A stretch of 33,754 nt of DNA, from positions 1-33,754 of the forward strand of contig JBBRLA010000006.1 in NCBI GenBank assembly GCA_038231615.1. Direction: 5' to 3'. Position numbers and translations under genes: made by a program. Below, in pieces: positions 21,860 through 32,738 of the stretch. Every line of letters starts with the position of its first letter. The stretch's first letter is position 1. This DNA is from JBBRLA01 sp038231615. Its GTDB lineage: Bacteria > Myxococcota_A > Polyangia > Palsa-1104 > JAEUJZ01. The notes under the pieces are model-generated. The model ran no database searches. It had not been told where the DNA came from and saw only the letters and a program-made list of their open reading frames with translations.

Positions 21860-24095
21860 GCGAAAAAGGGCCCGCCGGGGGAAAATCGACCGACCCTCAG
21901 GGTGAAACGGTCCATCGGGCGGGTCCTTGATCCGCCGGGGCGGCATGGCTAGGATACCCGGTGCCCATGCGCCTCGACCAGCGGGGAGGCCCGCCGGCAG
22001 GGCGGGTCTCGTTGTCCTTTCTGCTGCTGGCTGGTCTGGCCTTTCTGGCCTACCTGATTTGGCCCGCGCCAGGCGCCTTCCTGCAGGGGCTGCCGCTGGG
22101 GCCGCTTTCCCTGGCTCTGGTCTGCGGGGTCTTCCCGCTCTATTGTTTGCTGCCTGGCGGGTTTCTGCTGCCTCGCGGGTCTCTGGCGCTGGCGTTCGCC
22201 CTGTGCCTGGGCAAGCTGGTCCTCTCGCTCCTGCTGGTGCAGCACGGCCTGGTCGCCCGCTATCAATCTACGCTCGACGGGGCCGCCGACCCGGTCGCCG
22301 ACGTCCGGCTCGACACCCGTTTCGATCTCCACGACCACGACTTTCCCCTCCATTTCTTCAACGACGCCACCCGCTACGACTTCCACCGCCCCGGCGAGCC
22401 CCGCCGCGACCTCTTGCCCTTCTCGGTGCGCTGGGACGGCTGGCTCAACATCCGTCGCGTCGGCCGCCACACCTTTTACCTCAGCTCCTTCACCGCCGCC
22501 TCGCTGGCCCTGGATGGGCACACCGTCCTGCTCAAGCCCCCGACCGGCGGCGAGGAGCAGGTCACCGCGGAGCTTTACCTGTCCCCCGGGATGCACCCCC
22601 TGGCCCTCACCTATGAGGCCCCCTATGGCGCCCCACGCCGCCTTTCCGCCGGCATGCTCCGCCACGGCAGGCAGACTCCGTTCTCGCCGGAGCGCCTGTC
22701 CCCGCGGCCCTATACCCGGGCCCAGCGTCTGTGCTCGCGGATCGCCAGGGTGCTGCTCTGCGCCCTGGACCTGATCTATCTGGTCCTGGTCCTCCGGCCT
22801 TTGGCCGCTTTCCTCCGCACCCGACCCCGCAGTCAGACCGATCCGCCCCTTTTTTCCCGCCTCGCCCTTAGGCCCCACCACGCGCTCCTCTTGCTCCTTG
22901 GCTGCACCGCCGCCGCCGCCGGCCAGATCCTCTTCCGCGACCTGCGCGGCCGCTGCCTTTCCCTCAGTGGCGGCGACGATTGGTTCACCTACGAGAGCTT
23001 CGCCCGCGACATCCTGCGCCACGGCCCCCTCATGCTCCTCGGCGCCACGTCGGGCCACGCCGCCCCCTTCCACTATCAGCCTTTGTACCCCTACTTTCTC
23101 GCCCTGTGCCATGTCCTCTTCGGCGAGGACCTTGCCGGCATCCTCGGCCTCCAGGTCGCTTCCCTGGTTTTTGTCGGCATCCTGCTCTACCTCACCAGCG
23201 AGGCCTTGTGGGGCAAGAAGGAGGCCGCCTTTACCCTCCTCCTGTGGCTGGCGTCGCTGCCCCTGTCGTCCGAGTACATCGTCCTGTCCGTGCGTCTGCT
23301 CAGCGAGAACCTGGCATTCTTCCTCTTTCCCCTCTCTGCGCTGCTTTTCATCCGCCTTTTCCAGCGCCCCGATCCTTCGATTGCCCTGTCTCTCGCAGCC
23401 GGGGGCACTTTCGGCCTCACCGTCCTCTGCCGCACCGTCACCCTCCCCGCCGGGCCTCTGCTGCTCCTTCTTGGGCACTGCGCCCTGCGTCGCCACGGGG
23501 TCCTCGCCGGCCGCGCTCGCACCGTCCTTTGTCTCTGCTCCGTGTCGTTTCTCCTTGTCGCCACCCTCCCCGGCGTCCGCAACCTCCTGGCCACGGGCAC
23601 CCCCATCTTCCTGCCCCAGAGCGGCAGCTACAATCTGCTGCTGCGCAATCCCCCCCCGGCGGATCTCGATCCCGCGGCCCTCTCGCAGAGTCTCCTGTGC
23701 CGGATTCCCCGTCTTTCCGCCTCGTCCTGCACCCTCCTTGGCTACGCCCTCACCCGGCCGGCGCGCTTCTTCGGCGGCCTGCTCAAAAAGGGGCTCTTCA
23801 CCCTGGGGCTGCGTCGGGAAGCCAGCTTGCCTGCCCCCTTTTACCCGATGCCGGCCTGCTTTGCCTTGCTGTGGATCGCCCTGCTTCACTTCCTGGCCTC
23901 GGGCGGCCTGAAGAAGGTCCCGGGCGGCGCCGTCCTTTTGACCTTCGCCGCCGTGCAGCTCGCGGTCATGCCCTTCTTTGCCCCGACCCATCAGTATGGC
24001 AACCGGTTGATGCTGCCCCTGTACCTGGCCCTCTTTCCCTTCGGAGGACGGCTGCTGCGCCTGCTTCTCGTCTCATGGCCCGGGCCCTTTACCCC

Positions 24096-26273
<2,178 letters not shown>

Positions 26274-26365
26274 GCGGCGGGCTCCTCTTGCGGGCCGGTG
26301 GTGTCCGGCAGACGGGACCGACCGGCTTACATCTTACCGCGAATCGCCCTCTTTTCGCCAGCGGG

Positions 26366-28351
26366 ATGGCGGATCGCGACCGCGCCCTTGCAAGCCCGGC
26401 GGCCCGGCTTATACGTATCGCCACCTTGGAATCATTCACCGCCAGCTATCAAGAACCCCGACAGGGACCCCCGGCCGATTTGTCAACCGAGTTAAAGGCT
26501 GACCGCGGCGACCGCCTTGCCGGCGATCTCGCCACCGGGTCGGGCATTGTCGAGGGCGACGTCAATCTCGACCTCAACCTCAATCTTATTGCGGACCTGT
26601 GCCTGGCCGTCACCGAGGAGGGCATCCGGTCCCGCGCCCGCGCCTCCGAGGCCCTGCGCCGCGGCCTGGCCCTCAGCGTGGTCGAACTGGCCGCCATCGG
26701 CGGCGAGGTGACCAGCATCGAGAGCTTCGTTCGCAGCCACCTGGAGCGGATCTCCGAGATCATCGAGCTGATGGAGGAGCAGCACCTCTTGCTTTCCAGC
26801 CACCTTCAGAACAACCAACGCTTCGACGGGTGGGTCCGCGCCGGCCTGTACCGCCAGATCCAGGCCACCGACCGGTCCCTCAGCGCCGTCCAGCAGATCG
26901 ACGGCTTCGTCGAGCAGATCGCCCGCCTGGCCGACACCTTGAACATCCTCACCATCAACGGCCACACCCGGTCCACCCGCCTGGGCAAGGACGGCGCCGT
27001 GTTCACCGTCATCTCCCGCCGCCTCCAGGAGCTGAGCGGCGAAGTCCGCGACGCCAACTCGGCCATCGCCGGGGTCTCCGCCCGCCTGAAGGAGACCCTG
27101 CCCCAGATGGCCCACACTTCTCGCGACCTGGCCCAGCTCCTCGACCGCTTCTCCGGCGAGCAGACCGCCCGCGTCGCCGGCTTTCAGCGCCAGACTGGCG
27201 AGCGCGAGGGCTGGGTGCGCGACGCCCTTCATCGGGCCCGCCGCCGCGCCGAGTCGATCCACAACGCCGCCCGGCGCATCAGCGACTACCTGCGCTTCCA
27301 GCCCCTGATGGCGCGGGAGCTGGCCGGCATCGGGCCGATCCTGGATTCCGCCTGGGCCGCCGAGCCGGGCGATGCCGCATCAGACGACGACATTCAGGCC
27401 GGCACCCAGATGCAGGCCCTGGCCGATTCGGTCTCCGCCGGGATTGCGCAGGCCGGCATCGCAGTGGCCAACGTGGTCCACCGCGCCATCCGTCTTAGCG
27501 AGGGCGAGATCATCGGCGCCTCCCAGACCCTGGCGGTCATTCGCGGCGAGGCGCGGGAGCACATCCAGGAGCTGGGCGACATCATCGACCGCCTGCAAAA
27601 CCACTGGCGCGACGATACCGAGAAGCGACTCGACCACCACGGGCTCCTGGGCCCCGGCGCTGCCACCCAGCTCCGTACGCAGTGCGAGTCGGCCGATCGG
27701 GCGCTCTTGCTGACCGGAGAGATCGCCGCCATGGTTCACACCATCGCCAAGATCTCCATGGCCGTGCGCATCCTCACGCTCAACGGCCAGATCGAGTCCT
27801 CCAAGATGGGCCAGGCCGGAGACGCCTTCGCCGCCCTTTCCCAGCAGCTCCGCGACCTGAATGCCGAGGTCCGCTCCGCCAGCACCGCCATCGCCGACCT
27901 GGCCGCCCGCCTGACCGACTCCGTCCCGGCGATTGCCGAAAGCACCCGGGAGGTCCTTCACCTGACCCAGCGCTATGACGACGATCACCGTTCTCAGGTG
28001 GCGGAGTTCCGCCGGCTCTGCGAGCGCAACCAGCACCGCATGATGAACGCCATGGTCGATACCCGCGACTGGGGAGTGCGCATCCTCGACAGCACCGGCG
28101 ACATCCTGCGCAGCCTCCAGTTCCAGGACCGCATGGCCCAGGACCTGCGCGACATCGAGTGGATCGTCCGCGAGTCCGAGCGCATCCTGGCCGCGCTCTT
28201 CCAGGCCATGGCCTCAGGGCGTGCGGGCACGAACGTCTCTGCGGCGCTGGCCGAGGCCCGCCAGCATACGGGCCACCTCACCCCGCGTCTGGGGCAGCGC
28301 GCCGACCACCCGGACCTTTCGACCTACCATGCCGGGGACGTCATCTTCTGA
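26366..28351 (+). CDS. Soluble protein with two tandem MCP-like signalling modules
   Basis: 661 residues, no membrane segment, largely coiled coil. Two modules each contain an MCP tip-like sequence, ILTINGHTRSTRLGKDG (from about 194) and ILTLNGQIESSKMGQAG (from about 469). Each ends in an LxFQxxMAxxL motif (YLRFQPLMAREL at 308; SLQFQDRMAQDL at 583). Both pairs are exactly 275 residues apart, so the protein arose by tandem duplication. The second copy is closer to the consensus of chemoreceptor cytoplasmic domains. It is likely a cytoplasmic signalling scaffold, but no CheW/CheA gene is nearby. ATG 26366 was chosen because earlier in-frame starts fall in the divergent promoter region; the precise start is uncertain. 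It is divergent from the kinase. Confidence 0.75.
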   Translation: MADRDRALASPAARLIRIATLESFTASYQEPRQGPPADLSTELKADRGDRLAGDLATGSGIVEGDVNLDLNLNLIADLCLAVTEEGIRSRARASEALRRGLALSVVELAAIGGEVTSIESFVRSHLERISEIIELMEEQHLLLSSHLQNNQRFDGWVRAGLYRQIQATDRSLSAVQQIDGFVEQIARLADTLNILTINGHTRSTRLGKDGAVFTVISRRLQELSGEVRDANSAIAGVSARLKETLPQMAHTSRDLAQLLDRFSGEQTARVAGFQRQTGEREGWVRDALHRARRRAESIHNAARRISDYLRFQPLMARELAGIGPILDSAWAAEPGDAASDDDIQAGTQMQALADSVSAGIAQAGIAVANVVHRAIRLSEGEIIGASQTLAVIRGEAREHIQELGDIIDRLQNHWRDDTEKRLDHHGLLGPGAATQLRTQCESADRALLLTGEIAAMVHTIAKISMAVRILTLNGQIESSKMGQAGDAFAALSQQLRDLNAEVRSASTAIADLAARLTDSVPAIAESTREVLHLTQRYDDDHRSQVAEFRRLCERNQHRMMNAMVDTRDWGVRILDSTGDILRSLQFQDRMAQDLRDIEWIVRESERILAALFQAMASGRAGTNVSAALAEARQHTGHLTPRLGQRADHPDLSTYHAGDVIF

Positions 28352-28399
28352 CCGCCTTGACGGCGCCCGCGGTCACAGAGTAAACCGACGCCAGCGACA

Positions 28400-29803
28400 A
28401 TGCCTGCGACAACCCAAGCGACAACCGCGCCCCCGATCCTCATCCGTGGCGGGCGGATCATCGACCCCGCGAATGGTCACGACGGGACGGCGGACCTGCT
28501 GATCGTCGAGGGGCGGGTGGCGGCCCTGGGCCAGGGGCTGGGGCTTGGCGACGACCCGCTTCCGCAGGGCACGCAGGTGATCCCGGCCGCCGGGCTGGTG
28601 GTGGCCCCGGGGTTCATCGACCTGCACGTCCATCTGCGCGAGCCGGGCCACGAGTACAAGGAGGACATTGCGTCGGGGACGCGGGCGGCGGCGGCGGGAG
28701 GGTTTACCTCGATCTGCTGCATGCCCAACACCCAGCCGGTCAATGACTGCCGGGCGGTGACCGACCTGATTCGCCGGCGGGCGGCCGAGGTCGGCGTGGT
28801 GCGGGTGTATCCCATCGGGGCCATATCCAAAGGGCTTTTGGGCCGGGGCCTCAGCGAGATGGCCGAGATGCAGGAGGCCGGCATCGTCGCCGTTTCCGAC
28901 GACGGGCGCCCGGTGATGAACGGCGAACTGATGCGCCGGGCGCTGGAGTATGCCCGCATGCTGGGCCTGGTGGTGGTGCAGCACGCCGAGGACCTGGACC
29001 TTTCGCAGGGTGGGGTGATGAACGAGGGGGCCGCCGCGACCCGGGCGGGGCTGCGTGGGCAGCCGGCCTGCGCCGAGTCGGTGATGGTAGTGCGGGACAT
29101 CGAACTCTGCGAGTGGACCGGGGCGCGCTATCACGTGGCGCACATCTCGACGGCGGCGTCGCTGCGGGCGGTGCGGGCGGCCAAGGCCCGTGGTTTGCCG
29201 GTGACCTGCGAGGTCACCCCGCACCACCTGACGCTGATCGACTGCGCTTGCTGCGGCTACGACACCCACACCAAGGTCGCGCCGCCGCTGCGCACCGAGG
29301 CCGACGTGGCCGCCCTTCTGGAGGGGCTGGCCGACGGCACCATCGACTGCGTGGCCACCGACCACGCGCCCCACGCCACCCAGGAGAAAGAGCTGGAATT
29401 CGACAACGCCGCCTTCGGGATGATCGGCTTGGAGACGGCGCTGCCGCTGCTCCTGCGCCTGGTGGATCGGGGGGTGCTGTCCCTGCCGGCGCTCATCGGG
29501 CAGCTTACCTCGCGACCTGCGGCGATCTTCGGGCTGCCCGGGGGCTCGCTGGGGGTGGGTGCGGCGGCCGACGTGGTGGTCTTCGACCCTGGGCGGTGCT
29601 GGAAAGTCGAGCCGGGCGGTATCCGCTCAAAGAGCCGCAACACCCCCTTTGCCGGCTGGGAGATGCGCGGCCGGGCGGTGCTGACAATTTGCGGCGGCAA
29701 AGTGGTGCATCGGGAGGACGACGACGGGAGTGAAGGTGCTCGATGGGGCGGAGTGCCGGCTGGTGGCGGGACGCACGACGGGCGACCGGGGGTAGGATCG
29801 TGA
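28400..29803 (+). CDS. pyrC: Dihydroorotase (type I)
   Basis: 467 residues. It catalyses the reversible cyclisation of carbamoyl-aspartate to dihydroorotate in pyrimidine synthesis, in the cytoplasm. Visible motifs: the metal-binding DLHVHLREPG (residues 74-83, His76 and His78), MPNTQPVND (substrate binding), VSDDGRPV (near 166-172; in class I enzymes such as the Aquifex one an Asp here takes a metal-ligand role), QHAED (His195), HVAHIS (His248), CEVTPHHL, and ATDHAPH with the catalytic Asp321. Length is slightly above the usual 420-430 because of Gly-rich, disordered-looking ends. The TGA stop overlaps the carA GTG as GTGA, so translation is coupled. It follows the MCP-like gene by 48 bp. 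Confidence 0.95.
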   Translation: MPATTQATTAPPILIRGGRIIDPANGHDGTADLLIVEGRVAALGQGLGLGDDPLPQGTQVIPAAGLVVAPGFIDLHVHLREPGHEYKEDIASGTRAAAAGGFTSICCMPNTQPVNDCRAVTDLIRRRAAEVGVVRVYPIGAISKGLLGRGLSEMAEMQEAGIVAVSDDGRPVMNGELMRRALEYARMLGLVVVQHAEDLDLSQGGVMNEGAAATRAGLRGQPACAESVMVVRDIELCEWTGARYHVAHISTAASLRAVRAAKARGLPVTCEVTPHHLTLIDCACCGYDTHTKVAPPLRTEADVAALLEGLADGTIDCVATDHAPHATQEKELEFDNAAFGMIGLETALPLLLRLVDRGVLSLPALIGQLTSRPAAIFGLPGGSLGVGAAADVVVFDPGRCWKVEPGGIRSKSRNTPFAGWEMRGRAVLTICGGKVVHREDDDGSEGARWGGVPAGGGTHDGRPGVGS

Positions 29804-30978
29804 GTCCGCCCATCGATGAACCGCAGCGCTTCGCGATTGCCCGGCTGGCGCTTGCGGACGGCAGCGTGCTGACCGGCGCGGCCTTCGGGGCCCTTCGCGA
29901 CGCCACCGGGGAGGCCGTGTTCAACACCGCGCTCTCCGGCTATGAAGAAGTGTTGACCGATCCGAGCTACCGCGGGCAACTGGTGGTGATGACCGCTCCG
30001 CAGATCGGGAACGTCGGGTGGAACCTGCAAGACCTGGAGTCCCAGGGGCCGCGGGCGGCGGGCTTTGTAGTGCGGGAACTTTCGCCGGTGCGCTCGAACT
30101 GGCGCAGCACCGCGACCCTTTCCGAGGCGATGGCGGCGGCCGGGGTGCCGGGGATCGCCGGGGTGGATACGCGCACGCTGACCCGCATCCTGCGGGAAAA
30201 GGGGGCGCTCTCGGCGGTGCTCTCGGTGGCAGCGCCCGGAGACCGCAGCGATGAGGAACTGGTACAGGACGCGCGGGCCTTCGGCGGCATGAGCGGACGG
30301 GACCTGGTTAGCGAGGTGACCTGCTCGGCGCCGTATTCGTGGAGCGAAGAGACACCCGATCTGTCCCGGGCGGCAGGGCAGGGGGCGGCAGGGCAGGGGG
30401 CGGCGGTGAAGGAGCGGGGGCATGTGGTGGTCTACGACTACGGGGTCAAGCGGAACATCCTGCGGCAGCTTCGGGATACGGGGTTTCGCGTGACCGTGGT
30501 GCCGGCGCGGTTCCCCGCGGCAGAGGCCCTGCGGCTTTCGCCCGACGCCGTCGTGCTGTCCAACGGGCCGGGCGATCCGGCAGCGCTGCCCATCGAGGTG
30601 GCCGGGGTGCGGGCGCTGCTGGACAGCGGCGTGCCCATTTTGGGAATTTGCCTGGGGCACCAGCTCCTGGCGTTGGCGCTTTTTGGGACGACTTATAAGC
30701 TGAAGTTCGGGCATCACGGGATCAACCACCCGGTGAAGGACCTGCGCACCGGGAAGGTGGAGATCACTTCCCAGAACCACGGCTTCGCGGTGGACCTGGC
30801 ATCGCTGGCCGGGAAAGCGGTGCTGACCCACGTGAACCTCAACGACAACACGGTGGAGGGCATGGAACTGAAAGGGCAGCCGGTCTTCAGCGTGCAATAT
30901 CACCCCGAGGCGGTGCCGGGCCCGCATGATTCGAGCTACCTTTTTGCCCGGCTGGCCGAGCGGATCGCGGGGGCATAG
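29800..30978 (+). CDS. carA: Carbamoyl-phosphate synthase small (glutaminase) subunit
   Basis: 392 residues. It hydrolyses glutamine and passes ammonia to CarB for carbamoyl-phosphate synthesis (pyrimidines and arginine). The N-terminal CarA domain begins ARLALADGSVLTGAAFGA and includes GEAVFNTALSGYEEVLTDPSY. The class I amidotransferase domain has LSNGPGDP, GICLGHQLL (nucleophile Cys), SQNHGFAV and VQYHPEA (His and Glu of the triad). The GTG at 29800 overlaps the pyrC stop as GTGA and is preceded by a purine-rich GGTAGGA. An ATG at 29743 would add an unlikely Arg-rich extension. A 15-bp tandem repeat (30368-30397) encodes AAGQGAAGQGAA in the interdomain linker. carB is not in the window. Confidence 0.95.
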   Translation: MSPPIDEPQRFAIARLALADGSVLTGAAFGALRDATGEAVFNTALSGYEEVLTDPSYRGQLVVMTAPQIGNVGWNLQDLESQGPRAAGFVVRELSPVRSNWRSTATLSEAMAAAGVPGIAGVDTRTLTRILREKGALSAVLSVAAPGDRSDEELVQDARAFGGMSGRDLVSEVTCSAPYSWSEETPDLSRAAGQGAAGQGAAVKERGHVVVYDYGVKRNILRQLRDTGFRVTVVPARFPAAEALRLSPDAVVLSNGPGDPAALPIEVAGVRALLDSGVPILGICLGHQLLALALFGTTYKLKFGHHGINHPVKDLRTGKVEITSQNHGFAVDLASLAGKAVLTHVNLNDNTVEGMELKGQPVFSVQYHPEAVPGPHDSSYLFARLAERIAGA

Positions 30979-30981
30979 ACC

Positions 30982-31611
30982 ATGCGTTGGAGCACATTCG
31001 ACACGCTGATCGCGGCCACGACCCAGGACGAGGCGGACATCCTGTTGGCCCGCGAGGAGTGGGCCGGGCTTTCGGGCAAGGTGCATTCGGATCACGAACT
31101 GTATGGCGAGCGCAGCGACGCCTTTGTCGAGTGGTACCTGCTGGAGCGGGTGCGGGCCGGGGGCACGGTGGCCATCGAGGAGTACGCGGCCTCGGCGACG
31201 CTTTCGGAGGAGGCCCGGTCGCTGGTGCTGGCGCTCTCGCGGTCCTACCGCAGCCTGTTTCAGGCGCGGCGGCTGCGGGAGGGCGGGTTGCTGGTGGACG
31301 ATCTAATCGGCGGCGGGGTATTTGACGTAGATGAGCGGCGGCGCCTGCACGGAGTGGCGGTGTCGGACATCTTCGAGGCGCGGCTCCTGCCGGACCTGGA
31401 CGCACCCGAGCGGGTGGTCTTCTCCCGCACGCTGCTTTTCCACCCCCGCGAGGCGAGCAAGCAGGTGCTGGCCCACGCGCAAGCGGCGCAGCGGGCAGGG
31501 GAGACACGGGCCAGCGTACTCTTTCGCCTTCAGCGCCTGCGCCTGCGCTGCACGGCCTACAAGCACGTCCCCGCGGCGCGCATCTACGCCCAAAACGACG
31601 CGCCACCGTAG
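30982..31611 (+). CDS. Unknown protein in the pyrC-carA operon
   Basis: 209 residues, soluble, starting 3 bases after the carA stop. I do not recognise the family. The chain is acidic and mainly helical at first (DEADILLAREEWAGLSG, SDAFVEWYLLERV, TLSEEARSLVLALSRSYRSLFQARRL). A beta-rich middle follows (GLLVDDLIGGGVFDVDERRRLHGVAVSDIFEARLLP, VVFSRTLLFHP), then a basic C-terminal helix (VLFRLQRLRLRCTAYKHV). There are no membrane spans and no catalytic signature. It is tightly linked to pyrC-carA, so a metabolic or regulatory link is possible but unproved. A strong terminator follows 29 bases after its stop, making it the last gene of the operon. Confidence 0.8.
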   Translation: MRWSTFDTLIAATTQDEADILLAREEWAGLSGKVHSDHELYGERSDAFVEWYLLERVRAGGTVAIEEYAASATLSEEARSLVLALSRSYRSLFQARRLREGGLLVDDLIGGGVFDVDERRRLHGVAVSDIFEARLLPDLDAPERVVFSRTLLFHPREASKQVLAHAQAAQRAGETRASVLFRLQRLRLRCTAYKHVPAARIYAQNDAPP

Positions 31612-31640
31612 CGTTCGTCCCGTGGAGCCAGCGCCGGCTT

Positions 31641-31671
31641 ACGGGCCCTCTGCTACTTCGGGCCCGTTTTT
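31641..31671 (+). terminator. Intrinsic terminator of the pyrC-carA operon
   Basis: ACGGGCCC (31641-31648) pairs perfectly with GGGCCCGT (31660-31667) across an 11-base loop, followed by TTTT. The right arm and T-run also encode the last residues of the convergent esterase, whose TAG stop lies in the loop. Confidence 0.85.
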
Positions 31672-32738
31672 GGGACGTATTTGTCGAGGAACCGATAGGT
31701 GTCGCGCCAGCAGCGCTTGGCGTTGTCCCGCCACACCAGGGCATGGAAGGCGTGGACTTCGCCGGGGTAGTAGCGCGCCTCGCAGGGGACGCCCAGGCGC
31801 AAGAGGGCCGCCTCCAGGCGGCGGCTGTCGTCCAGGAGGGGATCTTTGGTGCCCACCGGGACGAAGAACGGGGGCAAGGGACGATCGGGCAGATCCCCGC
31901 GTTCCAACAGGACCAGCGGGTCGGCCAGATCGTGAGACGGCCCCACGCTTCCATCGCCCAACCAGGGGAGGTAGGCGCTGGTCACTTCCATCAGGCGGTC
32001 GGCGATCCACGCGGGCATGCGCTTGCGCTTGTGGAACCGGTCGGTCTGACTGACCTGAAGGATGCCGCAGGCCGGGAGGACGGCTACGGGGTGCACGGGG
32101 GAGTCGAAGACTTGCCTGGCGAAGGGCTCGGGGCGGGCATAGCTGGAACACAGCGCCAGGGAGGTCACCAGGTTGGCCCCGGCGGACTCGCCCGCGAGGA
32201 TCAGGCGCTGGGGATCGCCGCCGTACTTCGCGGCGTTCTCGACGACGAAGGTATAGGCGTCGGCGGCGTCCTTCAGGGCGGCGGGAAAGGGATGGGCTGG
32301 AGAAAGCCGATAGTTGATGTTGAAGACCACGTAGCCGCGACGGGCGAAGGCCAGGCCCATCACCCAGTGGGTGTCCTTGGACAGGATGCGGAAGCTGCCG
32401 CCGTGGATGTAGAGGACGACGGGACATGGGGGCTGTCCCGCTTCCTGGGCCTTGCTGGGGCGGTACACATCCAGGGTGTGGACGACGTCGCCGGTGTCGC
32501 GGTAGGGGATGTCGCGGAGCACCTCGACGCCGTGGTGCTTCGGGCTGGCATGGGGATGCAAACGCCCGATTCGCGCCAGGCCGTGCAGGCCGTGGTGGAA
32601 GATCAGGGAGCCGGCGCGCTGGCGCAGTCGCACGCGGAGGTCTCGCAGAGCGCGCCCGATCGCGAAGCGCCACGAGCGCCGCGGTTCATCGACGAGACCG
32701 GGCGCCAAGCGCCGCAGGTGCCGCGGTCCATCGATCAT
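31653..32738 (-). CDS. Alpha/beta hydrolase, hormone-sensitive-lipase-type esterase
   Basis: 361 residues. It has the HSL family layout: oxyanion-hole IHGGSF (about 111-116), NYRLSPAHPFPAALKDAADAY, the nucleophile elbow GESAG (183-187, Ser185), the acid in GTKDPLLDDS (probably Asp299) and the His in GEVHAFHA (probably His329). A basic N-terminal extension of about 70 residues precedes the core; no signal peptide is evident. It acts on small acyl esters, possibly deacetylating sugars, because its ATG overlaps the stop of a beta-mannosidase-like GH2 gene as ATGA. The substrate is inferred from context only. The end of the gene is built into the terminator of the convergent operon. Confidence 0.9.
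   Translation of the reverse strand: MIDGPRHLRRLAPGLVDEPRRSWRFAIGRALRDLRVRLRQRAGSLIFHHGLHGLARIGRLHPHASPKHHGVEVLRDIPYRDTGDVVHTLDVYRPSKAQEAGQPPCPVVLYIHGGSFRILSKDTHWVMGLAFARRGYVVFNINYRLSPAHPFPAALKDAADAYTFVVENAAKYGGDPQRLILAGESAGANLVTSLALCSSYARPEPFARQVFDSPVHPVAVLPACGILQVSQTDRFHKRKRMPAWIADRLMEVTSAYLPWLGDGSVGPSHDLADPLVLLERGDLPDRPLPPFFVPVGTKDPLLDDSRRLEAALLRLGVPCEARYYPGEVHAFHALVWRDNAKRCWRDTYRFLDKYVPKTGPK

Noticed and set aside
21744..21960. tRNA-associated integration site for the accessory island
   Set aside because: The island at 4.9-8.5 kb is far from the tRNA gene; no integrase and no duplicated tRNA 3' end were found.
21949..23991. 680-aa minus-strand open frame
   Set aside because: It is antisense to the membrane glycosyltransferase, and its Glu/Gly/Gln-rich low-complexity translation has no fold or motif.
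30368..30397. 15-bp tandem repeat in carA as a mobile or regulatory repeat
   Set aside because: Only two copies, in frame, encoding a flexible interdomain linker; ordinary low-complexity expansion explains it.
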